From Heterobilharzia americana (Eukaryota > Platyhelminthes > Trematoda > Strigeidida > Schistosomatidae): 64,000 nt of DNA. The position numbers and the translations under genes were made by a program. Under the pieces are notes generated by a model. The model ran no database searches. It worked only from the letters and a program-made list of their open reading frames with translations, and was not told the DNA's origin. Positions 1-12,723 of this stretch are shown one piece after another (positions within the stretch are counted from its first letter, which is position 1; every line of letters starts with the position of its first letter). The DNA lies in assembly GCA_944470555.2 (NCBI GenBank), contig OX104134.1:71914678-71978677 (forward strand), written 5' to 3'.

Positions 1-1486
1 ATTCAATTGGTGGTACTTAGTACCAGGGAGACTTGCAAGAGAAACTTTGTTTTCAATGCCTGTGCATGTGCTTAGACACTGCTGATAACGGCAGTGAAAC
101 GAATCAGACACCCAAGCAGTACTGTCCTCACAGTGGCTCATCCTGTTGTTAAACAAGATTTCGACAAACCAATGGTCACGTTATGTATCAGCAGGCAATA
201 TCCATCATGAACAAAAACGCTGGAAAATCTTCCGCAGGGTGACATACTACTTGTTTTCGTATCTAGTAAAATGAACAAACTTAGCATGATGGCAAGCCTG
301 CCACTTGACTATGGGAAGTGATGGTCAGCCACCTTATTTCAATCCAAGGTAAAACAGTGAGAAATTTCCAGTGAGTTTCAAAATAATGTTTCGTGTAGTT
401 AGGTTTTAACGCCTACACATCTGAAGATTAGGCTATTCTCAAAATGTTCGACGGAGTACATGCATGGATTGTTATACACATTATCCTAACACACACAACC
501 GAATAGCAAGCAGAACTGTGAATTTTCAAATCTTACTTTAATCTCAGTAGACTGATTTTTCTTGTGTTGAAATGGTTTAGGTTGCAACAGTTTCTTCATA
601 AGCTGTTTGTAAACTACAGTTAAAATCTGAGTCTTACTTTAGACTTAGATCCCTTTTTCAACCTGGGGCGTTTAATTTTACCGATTGCAGCTTTTGGAGG
701 CTGAAAATAAAAGCCAATTACCTAAAGCATTACCTTATCATGCCCAACTCTCATGCTCACACGTTGCAGCGAGAAACGTGAACGAGGCGCTCCCGTGTCC
801 AATTTCCAATAAATGCATTCACAGAATAACTGCACACTTCAAACTTTTTGCTTTGGAAACAGCAAAAAAAGCTTCTTCAGGCTATCCGTCTGCTTTAATT
901 AAGTAATTTTCGAGCTTCAGATGGTCACAGTTGTCTTCTTATTCTGAAAAACTTGAAAGGACAGATGACAAATCAATAATCGTTAAGCCTTCTATGAGCA
1001 GTGATGCTAATCGTGGTCTTTATGATGTCTTGAGGCCTTTTCGTTACATCCCGTCTGTGCCGCAGGACTCTGAGACCGCATTTAACCTCCCCTTGAGACC
1101 ATCGTAAGGGCCTGCAGTAAGTGAGGTGATGGGATCCCATAGTTTAACTACCTTGAATGCAAACTAGTCAACATGGATCTCCATGGCTGCTTCGTCATGC
1201 CGTACTTATAAAGGATGGCCTCTAAAATCATGTTTTAATTGTAACTCTGGCGCAGTCCCTGGGGATGCACGGGGTGTAGGCGACAAGTTATTCTATTTCC
1301 ACTCCGTACAGGTTGCAGCAAAAGAGCAATTAGGTAATCAAAGCTATATTAGTAACGTAGTTCAGACACTCTTCCCTAATTCTCCTACGTGACTATTCTA
1401 CTTTAGCAACTTCCCTCTGCACTTCTGAGGATAGACAGCTATTCCCCAGGTAAGGACGAAAATACAGTAGCGAAGAAAACCAGTGC
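1..1486. other. Left part of the duplicated unit, no gene recognised
   Basis: AT-rich sequence with only short ORFs (for example 73 codons at 685-906 and 69 codons at 1183-1392) that show no domain or codon pattern I can recognise. The same stretch recurs at 8004-9489. I see no tRNA, rRNA or element terminus in it. Confidence 0.5.
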
Positions 1487-4400
1487 AGCACGTCTACATT
1501 GAAATCTGCCCTCTGCAGTCTTTCCAACCTGGCTCCACGGCCGCTCACAAGATGTCATTTCCTCGTCATATGACCTCTTCCATGTCACCCTTGGACGCCC
1601 AACTCGTCGTTTCCCATTTCAGTTCCACTAGAGGGTCTGGCCTGGCGTGAGGTGTACCCGAATGCTCTTCTCAGAGTATGCCCAATCCATCTCCACTTTC
1701 TTCCGCATATTTGTCAGGCGATGAGTTCTTGGCTGGTTCGTTGCCAGCCAGAGTTCCTTGTTGCTTATTCTTATTATTCTGGCCATCTGATCTTGAGTAT
1801 CGAGTGAGCGTAGGCGGCAGCTGTTGATGAATGTCTGCAGCTTGTTGGAAACGCTTTTCGTAACGCGCCAAGTCTCTCAGCCATCACATAGAAGCACTGA
1901 ATTGACATCAGTGTTGAAAATCCGGGTCCTGTTCCTTGTGATTAGTGCAGCCGATCTCCACACTGGTTTCAGCCTAATGAAGGCCTGTCTTGCTTTTCCG
2001 ATCCTGGCTTTGACATCCTCATCTGCGCTGCCACCTGTAGTTGAGATGATTCTGTCTAGTTAGGTGAAAGACTACTTCCTTTAGGTTTCTCTCGCTGGTG
2101 GTGATTAGTGTTTGTTGTTATTAGTTGGGTATCTTCATCACCTCTGTCTTCCCTACGTTCACTTGAACTCCCGTCTTCGCTGCCTCTCATGTCAACCTGT
2201 TAGTTTTTGACTGTAGATCTTCAAGTTTGCGCGACATTAGGCACAGATCATCATCGGTGAAATCCAAATCTCCTAGGGTCTTTTCATCGGTCCAGCCTGC
2301 GCATGCCTATCTTCTCGTTCCTCACAGGTTTTTGCACGGTCCAGCCCACCAAAATAAGAAAGACCATCTGTGATGGTAGGCGGCATCCTTGTCTCACCAA
2401 TATCTTTGTTTCAAAGGCGTCAGTGAGTTTTCCATTGTGAATCACTTGGCACGTGGCGTCGTCATATAATTTTTGAACGAGGTTGATAAAGGTTTGCGGT
2501 ATTCCGTGACGTTGAAGCAGTTGCCTGATTACCTCTCGGTCAACGCTGTCGAAGGCCTTTTCAAAGTTGATGAAGTTGAGAGTTGACTGCCATCCTATAC
2601 TCCGTTCTACGATGATGCGTAGAGTAGCGTTGCAATTTGATGCACACATGATTTGTACTTCCTGAAGCCAGCCTGTTCCGGTCGTACTTTTGAATCAAAG
2701 CGCATATTTTAGTCTCTCCGGGATGATCTGATTTAATATTTAGCTAGGTGTGGACAGGAACATGATTCTGCGCCAGTTCTTGCAAGGAACTAGGTCTCCC
2801 TTTTTTGGGAGTGTGACGAGGTAGCTCTCCTTCCAATCGACAGGTACCTTTTCTCCCTCCCAAACCTTCTGCAGTAGTCGTGTGGGCATGTCCTCTGTTG
2901 TCTCTGCCTCGGTTTTCAGTGCTTCTGAAGGAATTCCATCTGGTCCTCCTGCTTTCCCAGCTTTCAGTAACTTTATGGAGTTCAGGACTTCACTTCTGCT
3001 ATTATCGGAGAGTTTGTGTTCACTGACAGTTCTGTGGCTGGGTCGCTGGTGGTATTTCTGGACGAGTTGCAGGTGGTGGTCGATTCTAGGGTTTTTTGAA
3101 GTGGTCGGCTCATTGTTTCCTTTGTTTCTCCTCTTTGCTAACTAGGTTTTCTCCTCTATCTTTCATTGGTTTCACCTGCGTCGATCTCTTCCCAGATAAT
3201 ATTTTGGTCATATGATATAATGTTGTCAGGTCTCTCCTACCAGCAGTCTGTTCTGCTTCACTTGCCAGTGTGTCGTAGAAGTGTCTTTTCACTCACTCTT
3301 TTTCAATTCTTTGTCCAGTGCTTTATAGATTGTATTCAGTACCTCTTTTCGTTGTTCACCCCTGCATAGCACTGCAATGATTCATCTTCCTCTCTCTACC
3401 CTATTAGCCTCTGTGTCCGCCAAGATCCATTCCCCGTCCTGTCTTGCTTCTTCTGACTTCCTAACACGGTTATGCAGGTTTCCTTCCACGTCTCTCTCAA
3501 AGAGTTCTGGTGTTCTTCCACGCAAGTTTCTTCGGGGATGTTGTCTAATGGCTTCCATTTTTCCCAGATGACTGACTGACGTGAATATATATCTCTTGTA
3601 GTTTCGTCCTTCAGTTCAGTTTCTGTTCTGGGTGTTCAACTTCAACTGTGGCCTATCACCAGCTCCTATGAAGGCTTTCAACTTGATTTTGAAGGTTCCT
3701 CCCACTAGATAGTGAGTGGTGTGAACCTACATCCGCTCCTCTTCGTTGTCTTGTGTCCAGTACGCTGCGTCTCCACTTCCTTCACATTAAGATGAAGTCA
3801 GTCTAATTTTTAGTGTGTCCGTCTCGTGAAGTCCATGTCGCTGTCTTGTGAATATCCTTTTAGTCGTACACACTGCCTGTCTCCAATCACCAAATCGTTG
3901 GACGCAAAAAAATCTGCAAACAGTTCTCCGTTCTCGTTCATTTCACCGAGTGCCCCTCGAACCATAATGAGTGCTCCTCCTGTGTTGTTCGCTCCGAGTT
4001 TGGCGTCCATGTCGCCCATTAGAATTTCAATTTCGCCAACTGGGGTGGGGTCTTGTCCAGAACTGATTACAGTTGTCTATAGTATTCCTCCTTCTTCTCT
4101 TGATCTGCATTATCTGTAGGCACGTAGCGTAGCATTGTATGATTGTGACTCTCCTTTCATTTGAGTTGAATCTTGCTGTCATGATCCTGTAGGAGGAGAT
4201 TGGTCCCCACCACATGAGAAACTTCGATGCTTTTGGGGACATCACGATAGCCACTCCAAAACTCAGTGTACTTGTGGTTGTCGTCTGGGTGACAATATCG
4301 GAGTAGATTATTGACTCTCCGGCTGACAGTTTGAAGAGTCCACTACCACTCCACCCGCTCTCTTAGGTTCCTAGCACTTCGTGCCATATCTCCTCGTTTA

Positions 4401-4720
4401 TTTTGTAATACGGGCAGCCTTCCCAGCCAGCCTCAAACATTGTACGGACATTCCGTGTCCCTATGCTTACTCTCGGTTTCACTGAGAGAAGCGACGGCAT
4501 ATCGGCCAATTGGCTTCCCGAAGGCCTTCCCTAACCGGCGTCATTTCATCTCCCCGATTTCAGCAACGAATAAGTTTGGTTTCATTTTTTATATTTTCTT
4601 TGTGCTTTGAAGTTTCTTTAGTGATTGGATTGGTTATACAAGGTAGGGTTGCTAGACCTATGCCTAACCTTCCCTCTTTATCCGGGCTTAGGACCGGCTA
4701 GTAAACTAGTCAACTAGTTA
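1487..4720 (-). mobile_element. RTE-like non-LTR retrotransposon (family F1), copy A, decayed
   Basis: Read on the minus strand this is a nearly complete RTE-type LINE whose frames are broken. The 5' end is near 4720; it matches the plus-strand F1 start at 63636. The endonuclease begins near 4430 with an NVRTM motif in which the preceding conserved Trp has become Arg. The GDMDAKLG endonuclease motif is at 4019-3990 and a linker reading AGRRDLTTLYHMTK near 3240. The reverse transcriptase follows: FEKAFDSVDREVI near 2560 and VRQGC near 2390, then a TDDD version of the catalytic FADD box near 2255. A C-terminal WKRSYDEEMTS stretch lies near 1570. Frameshifts and stops separate these blocks, including a TGA just before ETWR near 1875. 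The 3' end is lost near 1487. It cannot encode a working protein. Assignment to the RTE clade is from motif order and is fairly secure; the exact named element is not. Confidence 0.88.
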
Positions 4721-7623
4721 ACCATGAAGGAATCTAATAGCTGTAGAAGCGCCACTGTAACTGGCTGTTCTCTCACTCTTGCTAGCATAGTTGTATAAAA
4801 ATCCTTTCGATGAACATTTTGAATCCCACATCTTAGGGGTGCTGTAATAGAAGGGAGAAGAACAAATGTAAGCCGGTCACAATAACAGGTAGCTCTACTT
4901 TAGGGAGTAGCACCGACTTTGGTAGAGTAGTGATGCCTCCTGCTCAGCACACTGCGAGCCCAACCCCTCGAACAAACCATTCGCCAGCTACCCAGATGGA
5001 AGAAGGCCTAGGAAACAGGAAGCTCACTCGAAAGCCAAGTCAAAACTCTGTCTCTCAGTTCACTATCGACCCCAGTTCTGTGGAGTAAGACGAAGCATTA
5101 TGAACTTTTGATCGTGAACTTTTAATGTGAACCGATGCCAGAATACGTGTATTACGTAGTTCTGCAATCATAAAAGAACGACGGACAATGGTACATCTTC
5201 TGCTGCCGTGCTTCATCCTGGCTATATGTAATAGTCATGTCTTCTAGTGAATGACCAAGTTGGGGTTGAAGCTGCCTGTCCTTAGGAAGCATGCACTTTA
5301 CACGGGAATTTCATGCACACCTGTGAAAATGATGTTTGGCTGCACGCTATTATGACTGGATAAAAACCATTGAGGAACTCAGTCAGCGTCACTCCTTTGA
5401 GAATAAACTTTGCGGAATGTTTCCCCTTTTTATTTACATGATGCTTTTACATATCTATTAAACATGATTTTCACTTCTGCCAGAAAACTTTATTAAACCT
5501 GTGAATGAACACAAAATTCAACATGTTACTTAACGACGACTATTTGTATGTCATGGGAAATCTTTCTTTTAGCTTGAGGATTGCTGCTATCTGGGATAAA
5601 GAAGAGGTGGTAAAGAGTTTTGATCAAAGATTTCTTGCCACTAAACGTGATGACCATGTCCGTAAGTGATTTGCACCTGTCGTTTCGAGAATTACTACCA
5701 TTACTATTATCATTATTAGTTCATGAGTTCACTGGCTACTGGTCAATGCAGGGCTATAAAGCTTAGGCCTGACTGCAGTTCATAGGACATTAGAACTTCG
5801 TGATGGATTTTTTTCACGGTTGTGCTGGTAAGAGAGCAGCTCGTTACATGCTTCTTTTTCGGCTAAAATGCTTGGGGTATAAAATTAAGGGAGGACTATT
5901 TTTAGTGATTTGACGTGCATCATTACAATTTTAGGGGTGGTCTTGAGGTGCTGCAACTTCTTTTTCATGAAGTCAGTTTCAGTAGAGGTCTCAAATTCAG
6001 GATGATAAAAGTTAAATCTGATAAGATGGTACCTCATCTAGTCCCGCAACAAGGGCACACGCAATCTATCACAAGGTAGACTGTTCAGCAGTGCGTCATA
6101 ACAACCAGAAGGCTAACTAGGATCACAGAAGCAATGGATCTGTTGTGAATATACCTCGCAACTCATCGCTGGATAAAAGCAGCTGGCATTCTTCAGATAC
6201 ACCTCACAAAAACTCTTTGATACCGTCTCTAGGTATGACTTTGTATTTGTATAGTCTGCTAAGGACAGTAGCAGGGGATACGAGACCTCGTTTTTAAATG
6301 GTGAGTCCATTATTTCTTCGTCTGCTGCAACGGGTTTTAAAAAGAAATCTTTCTGTAGTTGAGTCATAACGTTCTAAGCTTCAGACACCAGAAAGGAAGG
6401 GAATATTATGACATAATACCCTTTTCCTACCAACACTATTCTTTGATGATGGAAAGCACTTGAATTACAGTCGTTATTTATCACAAGACCATATCCAAAC
6501 CACAGACCTCCGTCGAAAATTGTTGCATCAGGTAACCCCCTCAATTTATTCAGGAGAAAAGTTTCAGGTGACATGGACCTTAACTGTGTATGATTTGGCG
6601 CTTATCCATTTTATCGCCATCGTGGGCCTTACCCTAGAAAAGGACCGGTGATCTGTTGTTTGAGGACCAGGCGCCTGTCGATACAAGGAAAGGTGTCCGA
6701 TAAGATACATTGTGGTTGAGTTCTGTATTAGATCCCTCGGCTTTGTACAGGTTTCACACGAGAAATGTGTCAGTGATCCAGGCAGAGTCATTCAGCATTT
6801 CAACAAATTTTTGAAGATCGTTCCTGCACTGGTTCTAAATGGCCGGTTTTCCTAAGCAAAAAGATATGAACAGAGGATTCCTTTCAAGATGTGACCAAGT
6901 GGGAATAGCCTTTACGAAAATGTGAGTAAAACCCCATTATTTAACCCGGATTTCTCGGTAGGACCCACAGAACTTGGTAATGGCGTCCTCATCGCAAAGT
7001 GGAAAGGAAAAATCGCCATATAACCTAAAACTACCCGTTAACCTTGTGTGACACTTTTCCGGGCCCTGGGTTAAGTAACTTCTGAATTCCCTAATTTTGA
7101 ATGTTATTTAAGATTTTCTGCACGAACTGGTGGAGTCCACTTAGAGGTGATAAGACAGTTAAGCTTATTGTGACTACTCTTCATTGAACCACCCAAGTAT
7201 CAGAGGACAAATACCGGCTCTTGGCTGCAAGGAAGACTTTATACGACAAAGAGTCGTGATTTCTTAACGCGGGAATGGGCCAGATAAAGGATGAAATAAT
7301 TGATGCTGACCAACTCTCCGAAGTGCTGAATCGCTCAGTAAGATCTGCCCAAACCACACAGCAGTACAGATCAAGGAGTGAAGCTTCAAATTTTCCACCT
7401 TACCAGCCAATTACTTGAAATTCTAGCTTCCATCTTGGCCGCTTTCTAACACTGGAAGAACAGACGTCTGTTGGTCGATGTATTTACTTCTGAGTACTAG
7501 GATCATGTTCGGGTAACGGTGATGAGTAGGTCACGGGAGTTTGTGGATCATTTATTCAAGCCGAAAACAGTAACAGACTCTGAAGAGTCATTCGATATCA
7601 GGAACCACCTAGACAGTGGCGAG
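4721..7623. other. Right part of the duplicated unit, no gene recognised
   Basis: About 2.9 kb of non-repetitive-looking sequence between the F1 LINE and the end of the duplication. ORFs do not exceed 84 codons (6113-6367, minus) and overlap on both strands, as random sequence does. No splice-bounded conserved exon, RNA gene or element terminus could be recognised. It recurs at 12724-15626. Confidence 0.5.
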
Positions 7624-8003
7624 ACTGTCGGTGACCGAAATAGGTTCATACGCCATTCGTTTCATTTGGAACCTGGAGCTCATGAGCTTCACTGGTTTGG
7701 AATTAGGGTTTTTCAACTCCGCTGGGTAGACCCTCAGTATTCTTCAATCCGGCGATAAGCATCGTACATTCGATTGCGCCGTTTCATCTGTGGAAACACC
7801 TCACAACGTAAAGGCAGTGAATAGGACTTATCTGGCAGAGACTGTGAACGCGTATCAAAGTATCTGACCTGAGTCGTGTGAGGCGATGTAGACTGTCTGT
7901 TTGGGGTCCCCGAGAATATAGAAATCAGCGGCTGAGCAGTCTTAGTGACAAGGCTGGAAATCGGTCCATTCACTTCTGTAGAAGACACAATGGGAATAGT
8001 TTA
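7624..8003. other. 380-base spacer present only once
   Basis: This stretch joins copy A to copy B. It has no counterpart after 15626, where copy B runs into different sequence. If the duplication is a true tandem array of an 8003-base unit, this is the right end of the unit, and copy B lacks its last 380 bases. No gene is recognised here. Confidence 0.8.
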
Positions 8004-9489
8004 ATTCAATTGGTGGTACTTAGTACCAGGGAGACTTGCAAGAGAAACTTTGTTTTCAATGCCTGTGCATGTGCTTAGACACTGCTGATAACGGCAGTGA
8101 AACGAATCAGACACCCAAGCAGTACTGTCCTCACAGTGGCTCATCCTGTTGTTAAACAAGATTTCGACAAACCAATGGTCACGTTATGTATCAGCAGGCA
8201 ATATCCATCATGAACAAAAACGCTGGAAAATCTTCCGCAGGGTGACATACTACTTGTTTTCGTATCTAGTAAAATGAACAAACTTAGCATGATGGCAAGC
8301 CTGCCACTTGACTATGGGAAGTGATGGTCAGCCACCTTATTTCAATCCAAGGTAAAACAGTGAGAAATTTCCAGTGAGTTTCAAAATAATGTTTCGTGTA
8401 GTTAGGTTTTAACGCCTACACATCTGAAGATTAGGCTATTCTCAAAATGTTCGACGGAGTACATGCATGGATTGTTATACACATTATCCTAACACACACA
8501 ACCGAATAGCAAGCAGAACTGTGAATTTTCAAATCTTACTTTAATCTCAGTAGACTGATTTTTCTTGTGTTGAAATGGTTTAGGTTGCAACAGTTTCTTC
8601 ATAAGCTGTTTGTAAACTACAGTTAAAATCTGAGTCTTACTTTAGACTTAGATCCCTTTTTCAACCTGGGGCGTTTAATTTTACCGATTGCAGCTTTTGG
8701 AGGCTGAAAATAAAAGCCAATTACCTAAAGCATTACCCTATCATGCCCAACTCTCATGCTCACACGTTGCAGCGAGAAACGTGAACGAGGCGCTCCCGTG
8801 TCCAATTTCCAATAAATGCATTCACAGAATAACTGCACACTTCAAACTTTTTGCTTTGGAAACAGCAAAAAAAGCTTCTTCAGGCTATCCGTCTGCTTTA
8901 ATTAAGTAATTTTCGAGCTTCAGATGGTCACAGTTGTCTTCTTATTCTGAAAAACTTGAAAGGACAGATGACAAATCAATAATCGTTAAGCCTTCTATGA
9001 GCAGTGATGCTAATCGTGGTCTTTATGATGTCTTGAGGCCTTTTCGTTACATCCCGTCTGTGCCGCAGGACTCTGAGACCGCATTTAACCTCCCCTTGAG
9101 ACCATCGTAAGGGCCTGCAGTAAGTGAGGTGATGGGATCCCATAGTTTAACTACCTTGAATGCAAACTAGTCAACATGGATCTCCATGGCTGCTTCGTCA
9201 TGCCGTACTTATAAAGGATGGCCTCTAAAATCATGTTTTAATTGTAACTCTGGCGCAGTCCCTGGGGATGCACGGGGTGTAGGCGACAAGTTATTCTATT
9301 TCCACTCCGTACAGGTTGCAGCAAAAGAGCAATTAGGTAATCAAAGCTATATTAGTAACGTAGTTCAGACACTCTTCCCTAATTCTCCTACGTGACTATT
9401 CTACTTTAGCAACTTCCCTCTGCACTTCTGAGGATAGACAGCTATTCCCCAGGTAAGGACGAAAATACAGTAGCGAAGAAAACCAGTGC

Positions 9490-12400
9490 AGCACGTCTAC
9501 ATTGAAATCTGCCCTCTGCAGTCTTTCCAACCTGGCTCCACGGCCGCTCACAAGATGTCATTTCCTCGTCATATGACCTCTTCCATGTCACCCTTGGACG
9601 CCCAACTCGTCGTTTCCCATTTCAGTTCCACTAGAGGGTCTGGCCTGGCGTGAGGTGTACCCGAATGCTCTTCTCAGAGTATGCCCAATCCATCTCCACT
9701 TTCTTCCGCATATTTGTCAGGCGATGAGTTCTTGGCTGGTTCGTTGCCAGCCAGAGTTCCTTGTTGCTTATTCTTATTATTCTGGCCATCTGATCTTGAG
9801 TATCGAGTGAGCGTAGGCGGCAGCTGTTGATGAATGTCTGCAGCTTGTTGGAAACGCTTTTCGTAACGCGCCAAGTCTCTCAGCCATCACATAGAAGCAC
9901 TGAATTGACATCAGTGTTGAAAATCCGGGTCCTGTTCCTTGTGATTAGTGCAGCCGATCTCCACACTGGTTTCAGCCTAATGAAGGCCTGTCTTGCTTTT
10001 CCGATCCTGGCTTTGACATCCTCATCTGCGCTGCCACCTGTAGTTGAGATGATTCTGTCTAGTTAGGTGAAAGACTACTTCCTTTAGGTTTCTCTCGCTG
10101 GTGGTGATTAGTGTTTGTTGTTATTAGTTGGGTATCTTCATCACCTCTGTCTTCCCTACGTTCACTTGAACTCCCGTCTTCGCTGCCTCTCATGTCAACC
10201 TGTTAGTTTTTGACTGTAGATCTTCAAGTTTGCGCGACATTAGGCACAGATCATCATCGGTGAAATCCAAATCTCCTAGGGTCTTTTCATCGGTCCAGCC
10301 TGCGCATGCCTATCTTCTCGTTCCTCACAGGTTTTTGCACGGTCCAGCCCACCAAAATAAGAAAGACCATCTGTGATGGTAGGCGGCATCCTTGTCTCAC
10401 CAATATCTTTGTTTCAAAGGCGTCAGTGAGTTTTCCATTGTGAATCACTTGGCACGTGGCGTCGTCATATAATTTTTGAACGAGGTTGATAAAGGTTTGC
10501 GGTATTCCGTGACGTTGAAGCAGTTGCCTGATTACCTCTCGGTCAACGCTGTCGAAGGCCTTTTCAAAGTTGATGAAGTTGAGAGTTGACTGCCATCCTA
10601 TACTCCGTTCTACGATGATGCGTAGAGTAGCGTTGCAATTTGATGCACACATGATTTGTACTTCCTGAAGCCAGCCTGTTCCGGTCGTACTTTTGAATCA
10701 AAGCGCATATTTTAGTCTCTCCGGGATGATCTGATTTAATATTTAGCTAGGTGTGGACAGGAACATGATTCTGCGCCAGTTCTTGCAAGGAACTAGGTCT
10801 CCCTTTTTTGGGAGTGTGACGAGGTAGCTCTCCTTCCAATCGACAGGTACCTTTTCTCCCTCCCAAACCTTCTGCAGTAGTCGTGTGGGCATGTCCTCTG
10901 TTGTCTCTGCCTCGGTTTTCAGTGCTTCTGAAGGAATTCCATCTGGTCCTCCTGCTTTCCCAGCTTTCAGTAACTTTATGGAGTTCAGGACTTCACTTCT
11001 GCTATTATCGGAGAGTTTGTGTTCACTGACAGTTCTGTGGCTGGGTCGCTGGTGGTATTTCTGGACGAGTTGCAGGTGGTGGTCGATTCTAGGGTTTTTT
11101 GAAGTGGTCGGCTCATTGTTTCCTTTGTTTCTCCTCTTTGCTAACTAGGTTTCCTCCTCTATCTTTCATTGGTTTCACCTGCGTCGATCTCTTCCCAGAT
11201 AATATTTTGGTCATATGATATAATGTTGTCAGGTCTCTCCTACCAGCAGTCTGTTCTGCTTCACTTGCCAGTGTGTCGTAGAAGTGTCTTTTCACTCACT
11301 CTTTTTCAATTCTTTGTCCAGTGCTTTATAGATTGTATTCAGTACCTCTTTTCGTTGTTCACCCCTGCATAGCACTGCAATGATTCATCTTCCTCTCTCT
11401 ACCCTATTAGCCTCTGTGTCCGCCAAGATCCATTCCCCGTCCTGTCTTGCTTCTTCTGACTTCCTAACACGGTTATGCAGGTTTCCTTCCACGTCTCTCT
11501 CAAAGAGTTCTGGTGTTCTTCCACGCAAGTTTCTTCGGGGATGTTGTCTAATGGCTTCCATTTTTCCCAGATGACTGACTGACGTGAATATATATCTCTT
11601 GTAGTTTCGTCCTTCAGTTCAGTTTCTGTTCTGGGTGTTCAACTTCAACTGTGGCCTATCACCAGCTCCTATGAAGGCTTTCAACTTGATTTTGAAGGTT
11701 CCTCCCACTAGATAGTGAGTGGTGTGAACCTACATCCGCTCCTCTTCGTTGTCTTGTGTCCAGTACGCTGCGTCTCCACTTCCTTCACATTAAGATGAAG
11801 TCAGTCTAATTTTTAGTGTGTCCGTCTCGTGAAGTCCATGTCGCTGTCTTGTGAATATCCTTTTAGTCGTACACACTGCCTGTCTCCAATCACCAAATCG
11901 TTGGACGCAAAAAAATCTGCAAACAGTTCTCCGTTCTCGTTCATTTCACCGAGTGCCCCTCGAACCATAATGAGTGCTCCTCCTGTGTTGTTCGCTCCGA
12001 GTTTGGCGTCCATGTCGCCCATTAGAATTTCAATTTCGCCAACTGGGGTGGGGTCTTGTCCAGAACTGATTACAGTTGTCTATAGTATTCCTCCTTCTTC
12101 TCTTGATCTGCATTATCTGTAGGCACGTAGCGTAGCATTGTATGATTGTGACTCTCCTTTCATTTGAGTTGAATCTTGCTGTCATGATCCTGTAGGAGGA
12201 GATTGGTCCCCACCACATGAGAAACTTCGATGCTTTTGGGGACATCACGATAGCCACTCCAAAACTCAGTGTACTTGTGGTTGTCGTCTGGGTGACAATA
12301 TCGGAGTAGATTATTGACTCTCCGGCTGACAGTTTGAAGAGTCCACTACCACTCCACCCGCTCTCTTAGGTTCCTAGCACTTCGTGCCATATCTCCTCGT

Positions 12401-12723
12401 TTATTTTGTAATACGGGCAGCCTTCCCAGCCAGCCTCAAACATTGTACGGACATTCCGTGTCCCTATGCTTACTCTCGGTTTCACTGAGAGAAGCGACGG
12501 CATATCGGCCAATTGGCTTCCCGAAGGCCTTCCCTAACCGGCGTCATTTCATCTCCCCGATTTCAGCAACGAATAAGTTTGGTTTCATTTTTTATATTTT
12601 CTTTGTGCTTTGAAGTTTCTTTAGTGATTGGATTGGTTATACAAGGTAGGGTTGCTAGACCTATGCCTAACCTTCCCTCTTTATCCGGGCTTAGGACCGG
12701 CTAGTAAACTAGTCAACTAGTTA
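9490..12723 (-). mobile_element. RTE-like non-LTR retrotransposon (family F1), copy B, decayed
   Basis: The duplicate of the F1 element at 1487-4720, with identical domain order and the same frameshifts and stops. The endonuclease motif GDMDAKLG is at about 12022-11993, the RT block FEKAFDSVDREVI near 10560, and VRQGC near 10393. Because both copies share every lesion, this copy arose by duplication of the segment, not by a separate insertion. It cannot code for an active element. Confidence 0.88.

Larger units (their letters stand above)
1..7623. repeat. Tandem 8-kb duplication, copy A
   Basis: This stretch is repeated at 8004-15626 with a constant offset of 8003 bases and no indel that I could find. 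I saw four substitutions between the copies: 735/8738, 3150/11153, 4854/12857 and 6489/14492. That is about 99.95 percent identity if I have missed none. Copy A may continue to the left of the window, because position 1 already lies inside the match. The content is a decayed minus-strand F1 LINE at 1487-4720 flanked by sequence I do not recognise. The short ORFs in it show no known domain. This may be a real recent duplication, part of a longer array, or two haplotypes placed end to end by the assembler. Confidence 0.95.

Noticed and set aside
2882..3571. Plus-strand open frames across the F1 LINE
   Set aside because: They are antisense shadows of the minus-strand LINE coding sequence; the same holds at 10885-11574.
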